DNA from: Lachnospiraceae bacterium
Lineage (GTDB): Bacteria > Bacillota > Clostridia > Lachnospirales > Lachnospiraceae
Length of the DNA stretch: 64,000 nucleotides
Assembly (NCBI GenBank): GCA_017624235.1
Contig: JAGANL010000051.1
Location: forward strand, 1-64,000
Direction of reading: 5' to 3'
Of the stretch, positions 43,311 to 51,831 are shown in pieces (the stretch's first letter is position 1; each line of letters begins with the position of its first letter). The notes under the pieces were generated by a model. That model was not told the origin of the DNA, did not search any database, and saw only the letters and a list, made by a program, of their open reading frames with translations. The translations under genes were made by a program, and so were the position numbers.

Positions 43311-44759
43311 TTATTTATCAAACTCTCCGCGGATATCCTCTACCGGAGGATCCAACGGATAGGTTCCGGTAAAGCAGCCCTTACAGATACCCAGCTGACC
43401 CACCATCTCTTCCAGTCTCTCGATACGAAGATAGCCTAAGGAATCAGCTCCGATTATCTGACGAATCTCCTCCACGGAACGATTATATGCAATTAACTGG
43501 TCTCTGGCCGGAACATCCGTGCCGAAATAGCAGGGCCACAAAAACGGCGGAGAACTGACCCTCATATGCACTTCCTTTGCCCCCGCTTCTCTGAGCATAT
43601 GCACGATGCGGTCCGAAGTCGTACCGCGGACTATGGAGTCATCAATGATAATGACCCGTTTGCCTGCTACCGCCTCCCGCAGGGCATTCAGCTTCACCTG
43701 AACACTGCTCTCACGATTCTTCTGCTTCGGCTTGATAAAGGTACGTCCCACATAGGCATTTTTGACAAATGCCGTACCATACGGAATGCCGGAGGCTAAC
43801 GAATATCCGAGTGCAGCCACGTTACCGGATTCCGGTACACCAACTACGATATCGGCATCCACCGGTGAATCCTGTGCCAGAAATTTTCCTGCCAGGATTC
43901 TGGAATTATAAACGCTGATACCATCAATATAACTGTCCGGTCTTGCAAAATAGATGTACTCAAAAATACATCTGGCCTCCTGTGCCTTCGGCAGACACAT
44001 GCTGGTATCGGATTCAATCCCCTTTTCCGGTGAAATCGTCACAATCTCTCCCGGCAGGACATCACGTACAAACTCCGCACCTACCGTATCCAGCGCACAG
44101 GTCTCTGATGCTATGATATAGGCATTATCCCGCTTTCCAATACAAAGCGGTTTAAATCCAAACGGATCACGGGCGCCGATCAGCTTGCGCGGTGACATCA
44201 CAATCAGGGAATACGCTCCTTTGATCTTAAGCATTGCACGCTTAACCGCCTCTTCTACCGTGCCGACATTCAGACGTTCTCTTGCAATATGATAGGCAAT
44301 GACCTCCGAATCGATCGTCGTCTGGAAAATCGCCCCGGTCTGCTCCAGTTCTCTTCTTAGCTCCGGCGTATTGATCAGGTTACCGTTATGTGCCAGTCCA
44401 AGCGTACCCTTGACATAATTCAGTACCAGGGGCTGGGCATTTTCTCTGGTGGAGCTTCCTGCCGTAGAATAGCGCACATGCCCTACGCCGATGTCTCCCT
44501 TCAGCTTCTCCAAGGTCTCCGGGGTAAAGGCCTCATTCAACAGTCCCATATCCTTATAGCTTAATACCTTACCCTTCGGCCCGTTCGTATCACTGACTGC
44601 AATACCACAGCTTTCCTGTCCTCTGTGCTGCAATGCAAACAGTCCGTAATAAATCGTGGAAGCCACGTCGCCGCCGTCAAAATCATAGATGCCGAAAACT
44701 CCGCATTCCTCTTTCAGCTTGTCCTGTTCTTCTGTCTGTACATAGATGTTTTCTTTCAT
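43311..44759 (-). CDS. purF: Amidophosphoribosyltransferase
   Basis: Commits PRPP to purine synthesis. A propeptide of about 18 residues precedes the catalytic Cys in EECGVFGIYDFDGGD, as in the self-processed Bacillus enzyme. The glutaminase half (ALQHRGQESCGIAV, GLAHNGNL) is followed by the PRPP-binding half with the signature KRVIIIDDSIVRGTTSDRIV. Cys residues near the C-terminus (LGICKGCFTGTYP and upstream WPCYFG) could hold the 4Fe-4S cluster of this type. 482 residues. Second gene of the purC-F-B unit. Confidence 0.96.
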   Translation of the reverse strand: MKENIYVQTEEQDKLKEECGVFGIYDFDGGDVASTIYYGLFALQHRGQESCGIAVSDTNGPKGKVLSYKDMGLLNEAFTPETLEKLKGDIGVGHVRYSTAGSSTRENAQPLVLNYVKGTLGLAHNGNLINTPELRRELEQTGAIFQTTIDSEVIAYHIARERLNVGTVEEAVKRAMLKIKGAYSLIVMSPRKLIGARDPFGFKPLCIGKRDNAYIIASETCALDTVGAEFVRDVLPGEIVTISPEKGIESDTSMCLPKAQEARCIFEYIYFARPDSYIDGISVYNSRILAGKFLAQDSPVDADIVVGVPESGNVAALGYSLASGIPYGTAFVKNAYVGRTFIKPKQKNRESSVQVKLNALREAVAGKRVIIIDDSIVRGTTSDRIVHMLREAGAKEVHMRVSSPPFLWPCYFGTDVPARDQLIAYNRSVEEIRQIIGADSLGYLRIERLEEMVGQLGICKGCFTGTYPLDPPVEDIRGEFDK

Positions 44760-44845
44760 TCTGTTCCTCCGCTGTAGCTGCTGTCAAACCCCGGTCAGTC
44801 ATCTGCCGACCGGCCGGGAGCCAAAATGTAAATTCAGCCAGCCTC

Positions 44846-45550
44846 TTATAAGCCAAGACGCTTGAATACCTCGTTGTAAGCTTCTTCCACATTTCCGAGA
44901 TCTCTGCGGAAACGATCCTTATCCAGCTTCTCATTCGTATTGACATCCCACAGTCTGCAGGTATCCGGGCTGGTCTCATCTGCCAGAATAATCTGTCCAT
45001 GGTAACGTCCAAATTCAATCTTAAAGTCAATCAGCTTGATATCAGCCTGTAAGAAATATGCCTTGAGTACCTCATTTACCTTAAAAGCATATTTTTTAAT
45101 CGTCTCAATCTCCTCCCAGGTAGCCAGTCCGAGAGCTACTGCGAAATAGCTGTTGATCAGGGGATCGCCCAATTCATCGTTCTTATAACTGAATTCGATA
45201 GTCGGCTCTTTAAAATCGGTTCCTTCCGGCACACCAAGTCTCTTGGAAAAGCTTCCGGCTGCCACATTACGGATAATGACCTCAAGCGGAACGATCTCTA
45301 CCTTCTTGACAGCAGTTTCCCTGTCGCTTAACTCCTCTACCAGATGAGTCGGCACTCCTTCCTTTTCCAGAAGCTTAAATACATGGTTGGTCATTCGGTT
45401 GTTCACAACACCCTTTCCTACGATGGTGCCCTTCTTCAATCCGTTAAATGCGGTCGCATCATCTTTATAATCCACGATCAGGACATCCGGATCATCCGTT
45501 GTATAAACCTTTTTTGCCTTGCCTTCATAAAGTAAATCCAGTTTTTTCAT
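44846..45550 (-). CDS. purC: SAICAR synthase
   Basis: Joins aspartate to CAIR with ATP. The start at 45550 fits the family N-terminus [20 protein letters not shown]; the frame runs 35 codons further without function. Core motifs: [39 protein letters not shown] and SPDTCRLWD. 234 residues, standard. First gene of the purC-purF-purB unit. The 86-bp gap to purF holds a GC-rich hairpin (CCGGTC/GACCGG). Confidence 0.96.
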   Translation of the reverse strand: MKKLDLLYEGKAKKVYTTDDPDVLIVDYKDDATAFNGLKKGTIVGKGVVNNRMTNHVFKLLEKEGVPTHLVEELSDRETAVKKVEIVPLEVIIRNVAAGSFSKRLGVPEGTDFKEPTIEFSYKNDELGDPLINSYFAVALGLATWEEIETIKKYAFKVNEVLKAYFLQADIKLIDFKIEFGRYHGQIILADETSPDTCRLWDVNTNEKLDKDRFRRDLGNVEEAYNEVFKRLGL

Positions 45551-45643
45551 TGTTTTCTCACCCTGTACCTTTCTTATTCTGTTCCTGTGTGTCCATGCCA
45601 TAAGGCTTCTGACACCGGGCGCAATGCGCCGTAATTCAACAGT

Positions 45644-45672
45644 AGTATATCGCACAACTCTTTCAAAATCAA
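45644..45672 (-). promoter_or_regulatory. Promoter of purC-purF-purB
   Basis: On the minus strand TTGATT (45667-45672), 17 bp, TATACT (45644-45649). The leader of about 85 bases holds a perfect GGCGCAATGCGCC palindrome (45619-45631). The promoter starts only 17 bp outside the palindromic element at 45689-46010. No purine riboswitch is seen. Confidence 0.65.
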
Positions 45673-45688
45673 TACGAAACTCAAGCGA

Positions 45689-46010
45689 AATACCTGTAGG
45701 AATAACAGTTCACCCCGCGCCAGTTTCAGCCCGCGCCACCCCGGCCGACTGTTGAAATTCCAATACGACATACGAACTGGTGTTTTCTAAATAGAGCAAC
45801 TAAATTCTGTATAGCCGACCGGGCCGGATTCCATGCGCATCCATGCGCAGCGAATCCTGAAATCGGCATCCGTGCCGATTTCTCCCTTAGGATTTAAATG
45901 CTCTATTAAGAAAACACACAGCCCGTCTGTATGTATTGGAATTTCAACAGTCGGCCGGGGTAGCGCGGTCTGAAACTGGCGCGGGGTGAACTGTCGCCTG
46001 TACAGGTATT
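45689..46010 (-). repeat. Large palindromic element, copy 1 (3'-UTR structured element)
   Basis: Two inverted arms of about 117 bp (45689-45805 and 45894-46010), about 85 percent identical, enclose an 88-bp centre. Read on the minus strand the centre folds into two hairpins: AAATCGGCA-CGGA-TGCCGATTT and a longer one, GGATTC...TGCGCA-TGGA-TGCGCA...GAATCC. The arms contain GTTTTCTTAATAGAGC paired with GCTCTATTTAGAAAAC, with one conserved T-T mismatch. The element begins 16 bp after the stop codon of the ABC ATPase gene (46026) in sense orientation and ends before the purC promoter. No reading frame or T-run terminator is present. A relative with the same plan is at 56685-56976. Confidence 0.85.
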
Positions 46011-46025
46011 TGCTGCTGTAACATG

Positions 46026-46784
46026 CTATCCCTGAAATTTTCCGATAAAATCTCTCACTCTTTCGTTGTCACAGGAAAAAATCTCCTCCGGTGTCCCCTG
46101 TGCCTGAATGACTCCCTGCTCCATGAAGATGATGCGGTCTGAAAGCTCTTTTGCAAACTGCATCTCATGGGTCACGATAATCATGGTCATGTGTTCGGCG
46201 GCAAGCTCCTTGATGACCTTTAAGACCTCTCCCGTCAGCTCCGGGTCCAATGCCGAGGTCGGTTCATCAAAAAACAGAACCTTGGGCTGCAGGGCCAGCG
46301 CCCTTGCAATGGACACCCTCTGCTGCTGTCCGCCGGAAAGCTGATACGGGTAGGCATCCCTTTTGTCGGCAAGCCCCAGCTTTGCAAGCAGCGCTTCCGC
46401 TCTTTCCTTCGCTTCCTTTACCGGAACCTTATCCACGCTGACCGGAGCGTCGATGATATTTTTCAAAACCGTATAATGCGGGAACAGATTAAAGTTCTGA
46501 AAGACCAGACCGAACTGTCTGTGAATCTGCTTCATCTCGTTCTTTGAAGCATAGACACATTTTCCGTTTTCCTCCCAGGCTGCTTTTTTCCCCAGATAGG
46601 ACAGGCTCCCTCCGTCCATCCTGTCCAGCATGGTTGCACAACGGAGCAGGGTGGATTTCCCCGAACCGGAAGGGCCGATGATCGACACCACCTCTCCCTT
46701 TCTGACCGAAAGAGAAATGTCCTTCAATACCGAAAGTCCGTCAAAGCTTTTTTTCATATGACTGATTTCTACGTATTCTTCCAC
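46026..46784 (-). CDS. Polar amino acid ABC transporter ATPase (GlnQ type)
   Basis: A 252-residue ATPase. Walker A is [16 protein letters not shown], the signature [15 protein letters not shown], Walker [15 protein letters not shown], and the switch His is in IIVTHEMQF. It powers the permease and lipoprotein encoded directly upstream (11 and 31 bp gaps). This subfamily imports glutamine, arginine, cystine or similar amino acids. Last gene of its operon, with the large palindromic element starting 16 bp past the stop codon. Confidence 0.94.
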   Translation of the reverse strand: MEEYVEISHMKKSFDGLSVLKDISLSVRKGEVVSIIGPSGSGKSTLLRCATMLDRMDGGSLSYLGKKAAWEENGKCVYASKNEMKQIHRQFGLVFQNFNLFPHYTVLKNIIDAPVSVDKVPVKEAKERAEALLAKLGLADKRDAYPYQLSGGQQQRVSIARALALQPKVLFFDEPTSALDPELTGEVLKVIKELAAEHMTMIIVTHEMQFAKELSDRIIFMEQGVIQAQGTPEEIFSCDNERVRDFIGKFQG

Positions 46785-46795
46785 GTCTCCGCCTC

Positions 46796-47446
46796 CTATC
46801 TGAAATAACTCATTTTCTTCTCCAGCCGCTCCATGATCATAGCTACGACCAGATTGAAAATATAGTAGAATGCACCTGCTGCCATCAGCGGCATCACACT
46901 GGATTCCTTGGCTGCAATCTGTTTAGCCACCGTAAACATCTCTGTCACCGCCAGCACGAAGGCCAGAGAGGTATCTTTGACCAGCGTAATGGTTTCATTC
47001 GTCACAGGCGGCAGAATGCGCTTGATCACCTGCGGCAGAATAATCTTGAAAAAGGTCTGCACACGGTTATAGCCCAACACCCTGGCCGCCTCATACTGTC
47101 CCACCGGAATCGATTCGATTCCTGCACGGTAAATTTCCGCAAAATAGGCCGCATAATTCAATACAAAAGCCAGTATGACCGCTGTAAAACGATAACCGGA
47201 ACTGATCTTAATGCCAAAAACATAAAATGGTGCAAAGTATACCACGATAAGCTGCAGCATAAGCGGCGTACCGCGCATCAGCGATATGTAAATTTTTGTA
47301 ACAAGCCGAAGCGGCGCATTCGCCGACATCCTCCCAAAAGATAGAATCAGACCGAGCGGAAGCGAAAAAAGAAGTGTCAGTACGAAAACCTCCGTACTGA
47401 CCACCATTCCCTTTGCAAGCTCCGCTACCATCGTTGCAATACTCAT
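46796..47446 (-). CDS. Polar amino acid ABC transporter permease
   Basis: A 216-residue permease of the HisM/GlnP type with about five helices. [19 protein letters not shown] (His/Glu/Gln/Arg permease signature) and the ATPase-contact loop [20 protein letters not shown] are clear. It may act as a homodimer since only one permease gene is present. Located between the binding protein and the ATPase. Confidence 0.94.
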   Translation of the reverse strand: MSIATMVAELAKGMVVSTEVFVLTLLFSLPLGLILSFGRMSANAPLRLVTKIYISLMRGTPLMLQLIVVYFAPFYVFGIKISSGYRFTAVILAFVLNYAAYFAEIYRAGIESIPVGQYEAARVLGYNRVQTFFKIILPQVIKRILPPVTNETITLVKDTSLAFVLAVTEMFTVAKQIAAKESSVMPLMAAGAFYYIFNLVVAMIMERLEKKMSYFR

Positions 47447-47476
47447 CGTGATAACCCCTTGCCTTTCTTTTTCACA

Positions 47477-48352
47477 CTATTTGCCGAGACATACACAGTC
47501 TGTCACACCATAGTCCGCGTATTTTTCTGCAATCTCCATAAAGGTTCCGTCCTCTACCATTTCTAACAGCGTACTCTCTACTGCATCCTTCAAGGTATCA
47601 TTTCCCTTTAAGAAGCCGATCGCATACTGCTCGCTGGACAGATAATCCTCCAGAATGACAAACTGTCCTTCCCCTCTCTGTCCAATCTGGTAATTAGCCA
47701 CACCAATATCCATAGCCACTGCATCGATGGCACCGGCTTCCAGATCCATGAATGCCGTGTTGTAATCCGCATACTGCACCAGATCCGCAAAGGATGCTGC
47801 CAGATCCAGATTTTCCTGATTTTCTTCATCCTCCAATGCTGCAAGCGCTGAAGATTCCTTCTGCACTCCTACGATTTTGCCTGCCAGATCTGCCTTTCCG
47901 GCAATACCGGAATCTGCACCGACTACAAAGACCTGACTGTTATCCACATAAGGAATCGACCAGGTATAATCCTCTTCCCGTCCGTTCACTGTAAAACCGT
48001 TCCAGATACAGTCGATTGCTCCGGAAGAAAGCTCCATATCCTTTGCATCCCAGTCGATCGGCTGCTTCACAAGCTCCCAGCCCTGACGATTGCATACCTC
48101 CTGTGCCAGATCCAGATCGAAGCCTACATACTCTCCATTGTCATCCCGAAAACCATACGGCGGAAACTCTGCATCAAACCCCACGGTAAAGGAAGTTCTT
48201 TCTCCTTCATCTGCTGTCTCTGCCGTCTCTTCTGCCGTCGTTTCTGCTGCCGCTTCTGTCTCTGCGGGAGCCGCTGTCTCCTTGCTGCCACATCCGGTCA
48301 TGGCAAATACCATCATCGCTGCTGCCATTACTGTCAACATTCTTCTTTTCAT
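47477..48352 (-). CDS. Amino acid ABC transporter substrate-binding lipoprotein
   Basis: Class 3 solute-binding protein of 291 residues. Signal peptide MKRRMLTVMAAAMMVFAMTG ends before Cys21 of the lipobox; an Ala/Glu/Thr-rich linker runs to about 50. The binding fold shows FTVGFDAEFPPYGFRDDNGE and GFDLDLAQEVCNRQGW, then the Asp-Gly pairs of lobe II. Start 48352 with a strong GGAGG site; an ATG nine codons upstream is less likely. First gene of a three-gene transport operon. Confidence 0.94.
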   Translation of the reverse strand: MKRRMLTVMAAAMMVFAMTGCGSKETAAPAETEAAAETTAEETAETADEGERTSFTVGFDAEFPPYGFRDDNGEYVGFDLDLAQEVCNRQGWELVKQPIDWDAKDMELSSGAIDCIWNGFTVNGREEDYTWSIPYVDNSQVFVVGADSGIAGKADLAGKIVGVQKESSALAALEDEENQENLDLAASFADLVQYADYNTAFMDLEAGAIDAVAMDIGVANYQIGQRGEGQFVILEDYLSSEQYAIGFLKGNDTLKDAVESTLLEMVEDGTFMEIAEKYADYGVTDCVCLGK

Positions 48353-48409
48353 AATCGTATCCTCCTCTTTTTTGCGCACTTTACCACACTAAACTATGAG
48401 CACGCTCCT

Positions 48410-48439
48410 ATGGTAACACGCTAAAGCGGAGCTTGTCAA
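48410..48439 (-). promoter_or_regulatory. Promoter of the amino acid transporter operon
   Basis: On the minus strand TTGACA (48434-48439), 18 bp, TACCAT (48410-48415). The -35 box shares bases with the stop codon of the upstream four-gene operon. Confidence 0.55.
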
Positions 48440-49611
48440 TTATCATATTCCGAAACAAGGGCAAGAATTTCCCTGGCATACTGGGGATAGTCCTGCACCA
48501 GTGTCTTGATTTCATCTCGTGCATGGTCAGCCAGCTCCCTGTTATATTCCATCTGCTTACGCAGCTTCTGCCTGCGCACGATAAAGCTGTGACGGATTTC
48601 CACCATTTCCTTATTATCGATAATCGCGATGGTCTGATGCAGCCAGATATCGGGATCCTTGATTCTGAGTCTGCGAAGCTGCTTTACCAGCTCCGTCTGG
48701 TAATAATCCAGCTCTGCTCCCGTCTGCCTGTATTTTTCCCTCTCTTTTACCTCCTTTTCATACTGCTCCCACAGCTTTTCCAGCTCTTCGCTGCCGGAAA
48801 CCTTATATTTCATACAAAGATAGTCTAACAGATTCGTGTTATTGACATAGCGTATCTTCACCTTATTCTGCAGCTGAATCAGCTTGTTCAGAAGGCGGCT
48901 TACTCTCTCCGACTCCCGCACAGCCTCCGTATGCCGGATATATAACAGCGTAATCGTAACCGCTGCTACTGCCGCAATCAAAATATATCCAATCTGCGTA
49001 TCCATATGAAAGCCCACCTGCAAAATCAACATCATAAGCATTCCCACGATCAGGGCTGCCACACAGATGCCGGCCATGCCTTTGGTATTTTCCACAGCAG
49101 CATGCAGTTCTGCCTTCCGGTACAGATAAGCATGCTTTTCACCATCCAGCCTGCGAAGGTCCTGACGGATCAGCTCCTGATACGCTTCCGCTTCCGTCAG
49201 CTTCTTTCTGGCCTCTTCCATTTCCGGCTCGATCTGCTCCATCTGTCGGAACTTTTCATCGCTCATTCGGCCCGATTTTCTCAGATATTTTTCCCGATCC
49301 TCCTCCAGCGTGGAAATCGCTCTGGCATTGGCATTCAGACGCTCTCTTTCCTCTTCCGGTAAGGCCTCGATCTCTTCCATATCAGTCAGATACGCGGTAG
49401 CCTGGTTATATTCGCCGGACAGACTTTCCACATTCTGCAAAGCCTCTTTCATCTGCTCCAGACAGCCCCGGACATAGCGCATACGCTCTGTCTCGTCGGT
49501 AAAGTCCACCTCTTCCCGTTCTAATACCTCCTCTTCCTCTATCTCCGGTTCCTCAAAAAGAGGATCCTCATTTCTCATTTTCCGTCTCCACCAGTTGCGT
49601 AAAAATCCCAT
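48436..49611 (-). CDS. Two-TM coiled-coil protein of the Hsp70-like operon
   Basis: A 391-residue protein I cannot name. The N-terminal 50 residues are very acidic (EEPEIEEEEVLEREE). Residues about 50-175 are charged heptad-like helix, probably coiled coil. Two adjacent transmembrane helices lie at about 178-200 (GICVAALIVGMLMMLILQVG) and 207-225 (IGYILIAAVAAVTITLLYI) with a very short turn. Residues 230-390 are again charged helix. Both long helical parts would thus face the cytoplasm, giving a membrane-bound rod or scaffold. Last gene of a four-gene unit, 15 bp after the TPR gene. Likely the membrane anchor of that system. Confidence 0.75.
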   Translation of the reverse strand: MGFLRNWWRRKMRNEDPLFEEPEIEEEEVLEREEVDFTDETERMRYVRGCLEQMKEALQNVESLSGEYNQATAYLTDMEEIEALPEEERERLNANARAISTLEEDREKYLRKSGRMSDEKFRQMEQIEPEMEEARKKLTEAEAYQELIRQDLRRLDGEKHAYLYRKAELHAAVENTKGMAGICVAALIVGMLMMLILQVGFHMDTQIGYILIAAVAAVTITLLYIRHTEAVRESERVSRLLNKLIQLQNKVKIRYVNNTNLLDYLCMKYKVSGSEELEKLWEQYEKEVKEREKYRQTGAELDYYQTELVKQLRRLRIKDPDIWLHQTIAIIDNKEMVEIRHSFIVRRQKLRKQMEYNRELADHARDEIKTLVQDYPQYAREILALVSEYDN

Positions 49612-49626
49612 GCTCTGCTCCTTCTG

Positions 49627-50454
49627 CTACATCATATTCTTTCGGTAACTTTCCTTTAATCCGGCGATCGCTGCCCCCATATTTTCATAATAATCCCTGC
49701 TGTTTCCGTTCTGCCTGTTTCGGATGATCCGGTTCCATTCCTCTCCGGTCCGGCTGGCAGGCCACTGGCTCCTTGCCTGTGCATACCGCTTTTCCAACTC
49801 CATCAAAGCTTCCGTATATTCCGGCCTTTCGGACACCTTCCGCACATATTCCTCCTCCGGCAGCTCCATGCGAAGCGCCGCAAGATATGCTTCGATTTCA
49901 TCCCTTTCTCCTGATTTTTCATACACCCCTAAGAAGAGCTCCGCTGCCTTATGAAACTGCTGCATTCCAGCGAAGGCCACTCCCATATTATGCTGAATCC
50001 GCAAACAAAGCGGCTCTCCATCCTCTAACTGCTCAAGCAGCGTCTCATACTCCCGAAGTGCTTCCGTATACCGGCCGTTCTGCACCAGATAATCCGCATG
50101 CACCTTTTTTCTTTCACTGCCGCTTAAACCGGCATTCTTTTCCAAAAGCTCCTCCACTGATCGGATCTCTTCCGGTGTACAGTATGCCGTTTCCCAAAGC
50201 AGTGTCCTGATAAAATCAGCCAGGGAGCAGCCGGATCTTAACATTCCCTGCAAAGTCTTTGCCAAGGTCTCTAGCTCACATTCCTTTTTCAGCCAGTCCG
50301 TCAGCTTCTTATCCAGAAAATCCTCATCCAGCAGATAGGCATTCCGGCAGATCAAAAAGCAAAGCTCTTCCACCGAATAAGCCTGTAACCCGATTTTTTC
50401 TATCCTGTAAGGCTGCTCAGCCTGTTTTCCCATACAAAGTAAAACTCTGCTCAT
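49627..50454 (-). CDS. TPR-like helical protein of the Hsp70-like operon
   Basis: A 275-residue soluble protein without a known name. Residues 1-110 form a helical domain (starting MSRVLLCMGKQAEQPYRIEK). Residues about 112-185 look like two tetratricopeptide units (HADYLVQNGRYTEALREYET, then HNMGVAFAGMQQFHKAAELF). The C-terminal part is basic and helical. TPR units usually bind other proteins, and here an Hsp70-like ATPase and a much larger repeat protein are encoded upstream. It lies 35 bp after the former and 15 bp before the two-TM gene. Function unknown. Confidence 0.7.
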   Translation of the reverse strand: MSRVLLCMGKQAEQPYRIEKIGLQAYSVEELCFLICRNAYLLDEDFLDKKLTDWLKKECELETLAKTLQGMLRSGCSLADFIRTLLWETAYCTPEEIRSVEELLEKNAGLSGSERKKVHADYLVQNGRYTEALREYETLLEQLEDGEPLCLRIQHNMGVAFAGMQQFHKAAELFLGVYEKSGERDEIEAYLAALRMELPEEEYVRKVSERPEYTEALMELEKRYAQARSQWPASRTGEEWNRIIRNRQNGNSRDYYENMGAAIAGLKESYRKNMM

Positions 50455-50489
50455 CTCTCACGCATGCTCCTTCCCCAGCTACAGGCACT

Positions 50490-51791
50490 CTATATTTCAA
50501 ACTCCTCCTGCCATATCTGGTGTGTGGCAGGAACAATCTCCCCAAACCCCAGATCCTCTGCCCGAATCCGTATTCGGTTTTCCAAAACCGGTTCAAACAT
50601 AAGCAGGAGTCTGGTCGTTGCCCTCTCCCTTCTGGGCAGCCCCTCCAGAACGATTTCCACACTCTTTGGATTTCCCCCCGTAAGCGGTGTGACCAGAATG
50701 TCAAAGCTGTTCCCGCTCTCCAGAATCACCTCACATTCCTTACGCACCTCAAACCAGTTATAGCCGGCATCCAGCAGAGCAAAATAGACCTCTTCTCCTC
50801 TGCGGAACATGCGCATGCCAATATTGGCCTTCAGCTTTTCCTTTCCGAGGAAAACATATTGTTTCTCTATATCACTCTCAGAAAGCTTTTCCCTTGCCCC
50901 ATAACAGGCGCCTTTGCTGTAGAGATTATTTCCCTGAAAGACGCGCCTGTTGCGGCAGAGCTTTTTCAGGGATTCCCGGCACCAGCCTCCGTCAAAGCCC
51001 TCTCCGATCAAAAAGGCCGTCGATACGATTCTTCCCTGTGTCCACTCTTCTACCACCTGTTCAAACTGCCTGTCCCATTCCTGATAATGTTCAGCCTCTT
51101 CCGCATTATATTCTGTGCTTCTGATAAAATACGGGTATTCTCCGGTCTCCATAAATGCCACCATAGGCGTCGTATGCCGGTTGCACTCCAGACGGTATGC
51201 CGTCATGCTGCTGCCCGAAAAATCAAACAATGCTGCCTGATGCTGCCACAGCTCCTTTGGCTGATGCACCATATAATGATAGAAGCTTTCCGTATGGCTC
51301 TGAAAGAAAACCTGACTGTTTTTCAAAGACAATGCCGCAGCTGCCTGGGAAAGCACCTCCAGCATCCTCTGATCCAGTTCCTTTACCGTAATCATAAAGA
51401 CTGCAATCTGATCCGGGTGCACGATCAGATTGAGCAGGGCAAGGCTCCTTTTCATAAAAAGCGCCAGAACTGCCACTGCATCAAAGCTCTCCTCACCGAC
51501 CTTCACCTCTTCTCCGGCAATCGCTTTGGAAAGCAGTCCCGTTACGAGAATCCCCTCCCCGGCCTCTGCGGTCTTTAATGCCTCTTTACCATAAAACCAC
51601 TGGTTGACCTCATTTCGTTTGCACAACGCAGTCGGAATATTATAAAGCTGTGATCCGGTCACCACCGAAACCGTCTCCGGCTCCCTGGCCTCAGACGAAA
51701 AAAAGCTGATCTGTGCATATTCATCGTTCAGGTCATACCCGACTGCTACCCTATTCTTTTTTCCCAAAAAATCCTTTTTCTCAAGCTGCAT
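50490..51791 (-). CDS. Hsp70/actin-like (ASKHA) ATPase, probable DUF5716 protein
   Basis: A 433-residue protein that has the full set of Hsp70-type nucleotide-site motifs in order: phosphate-1 loop VAVGYDLNDEYAQISF (15-30), IPTALCKR (52-59) as at the start of the Hsp70 lobe, phosphate-2 loop FDFSGSSMTAYRL (189-201), adenosine loop LIGEGFDGGW (261-270) and SKGACYGA (292-299), like the KGAA element of DnaK. Residues about 310-433 are a beta-rich C-terminal domain, shorter than a DnaK substrate domain. I recall this family as Pfam DUF5716 in Lachnospiraceae; that link is from memory. It is encoded 40 bp after the 1205-residue partner. Role unknown: chaperone-like or cytoskeletal. Confidence 0.75.
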   Translation of the reverse strand: MQLEKKDFLGKKNRVAVGYDLNDEYAQISFFSSEAREPETVSVVTGSQLYNIPTALCKRNEVNQWFYGKEALKTAEAGEGILVTGLLSKAIAGEEVKVGEESFDAVAVLALFMKRSLALLNLIVHPDQIAVFMITVKELDQRMLEVLSQAAAALSLKNSQVFFQSHTESFYHYMVHQPKELWQHQAALFDFSGSSMTAYRLECNRHTTPMVAFMETGEYPYFIRSTEYNAEEAEHYQEWDRQFEQVVEEWTQGRIVSTAFLIGEGFDGGWCRESLKKLCRNRRVFQGNNLYSKGACYGAREKLSESDIEKQYVFLGKEKLKANIGMRMFRRGEEVYFALLDAGYNWFEVRKECEVILESGNSFDILVTPLTGGNPKSVEIVLEGLPRRERATTRLLLMFEPVLENRIRIRAEDLGFGEIVPATHQIWQEEFEI

Positions 51792-51831
51792 CTGTCTGTC
51801 CCGCTTTTCTCATCCTAAACATTTCGCTCTG

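Noticed and set aside
45551-45690. A purine riboswitch before purC
   Set aside because: The short leader has only a GGCGCAATGCGCC hairpin; the conserved purine-aptamer junction sequences are not there.
45689-46010. Reading the palindromic elements as ordinary intrinsic terminators
   Set aside because: They are far longer than needed, end in no T run on either strand, and carry conserved internal hairpins; gene-end placement alone is not enough.
50259-51578. A plus-strand open frame of about 440 codons opposite the Hsp70-like gene
   Set aside because: It is antisense to a gene with clear motifs, is rich in Pro, Cys, His and Ser as expected for a mirrored frame, and has no ribosome binding site or family resemblance.
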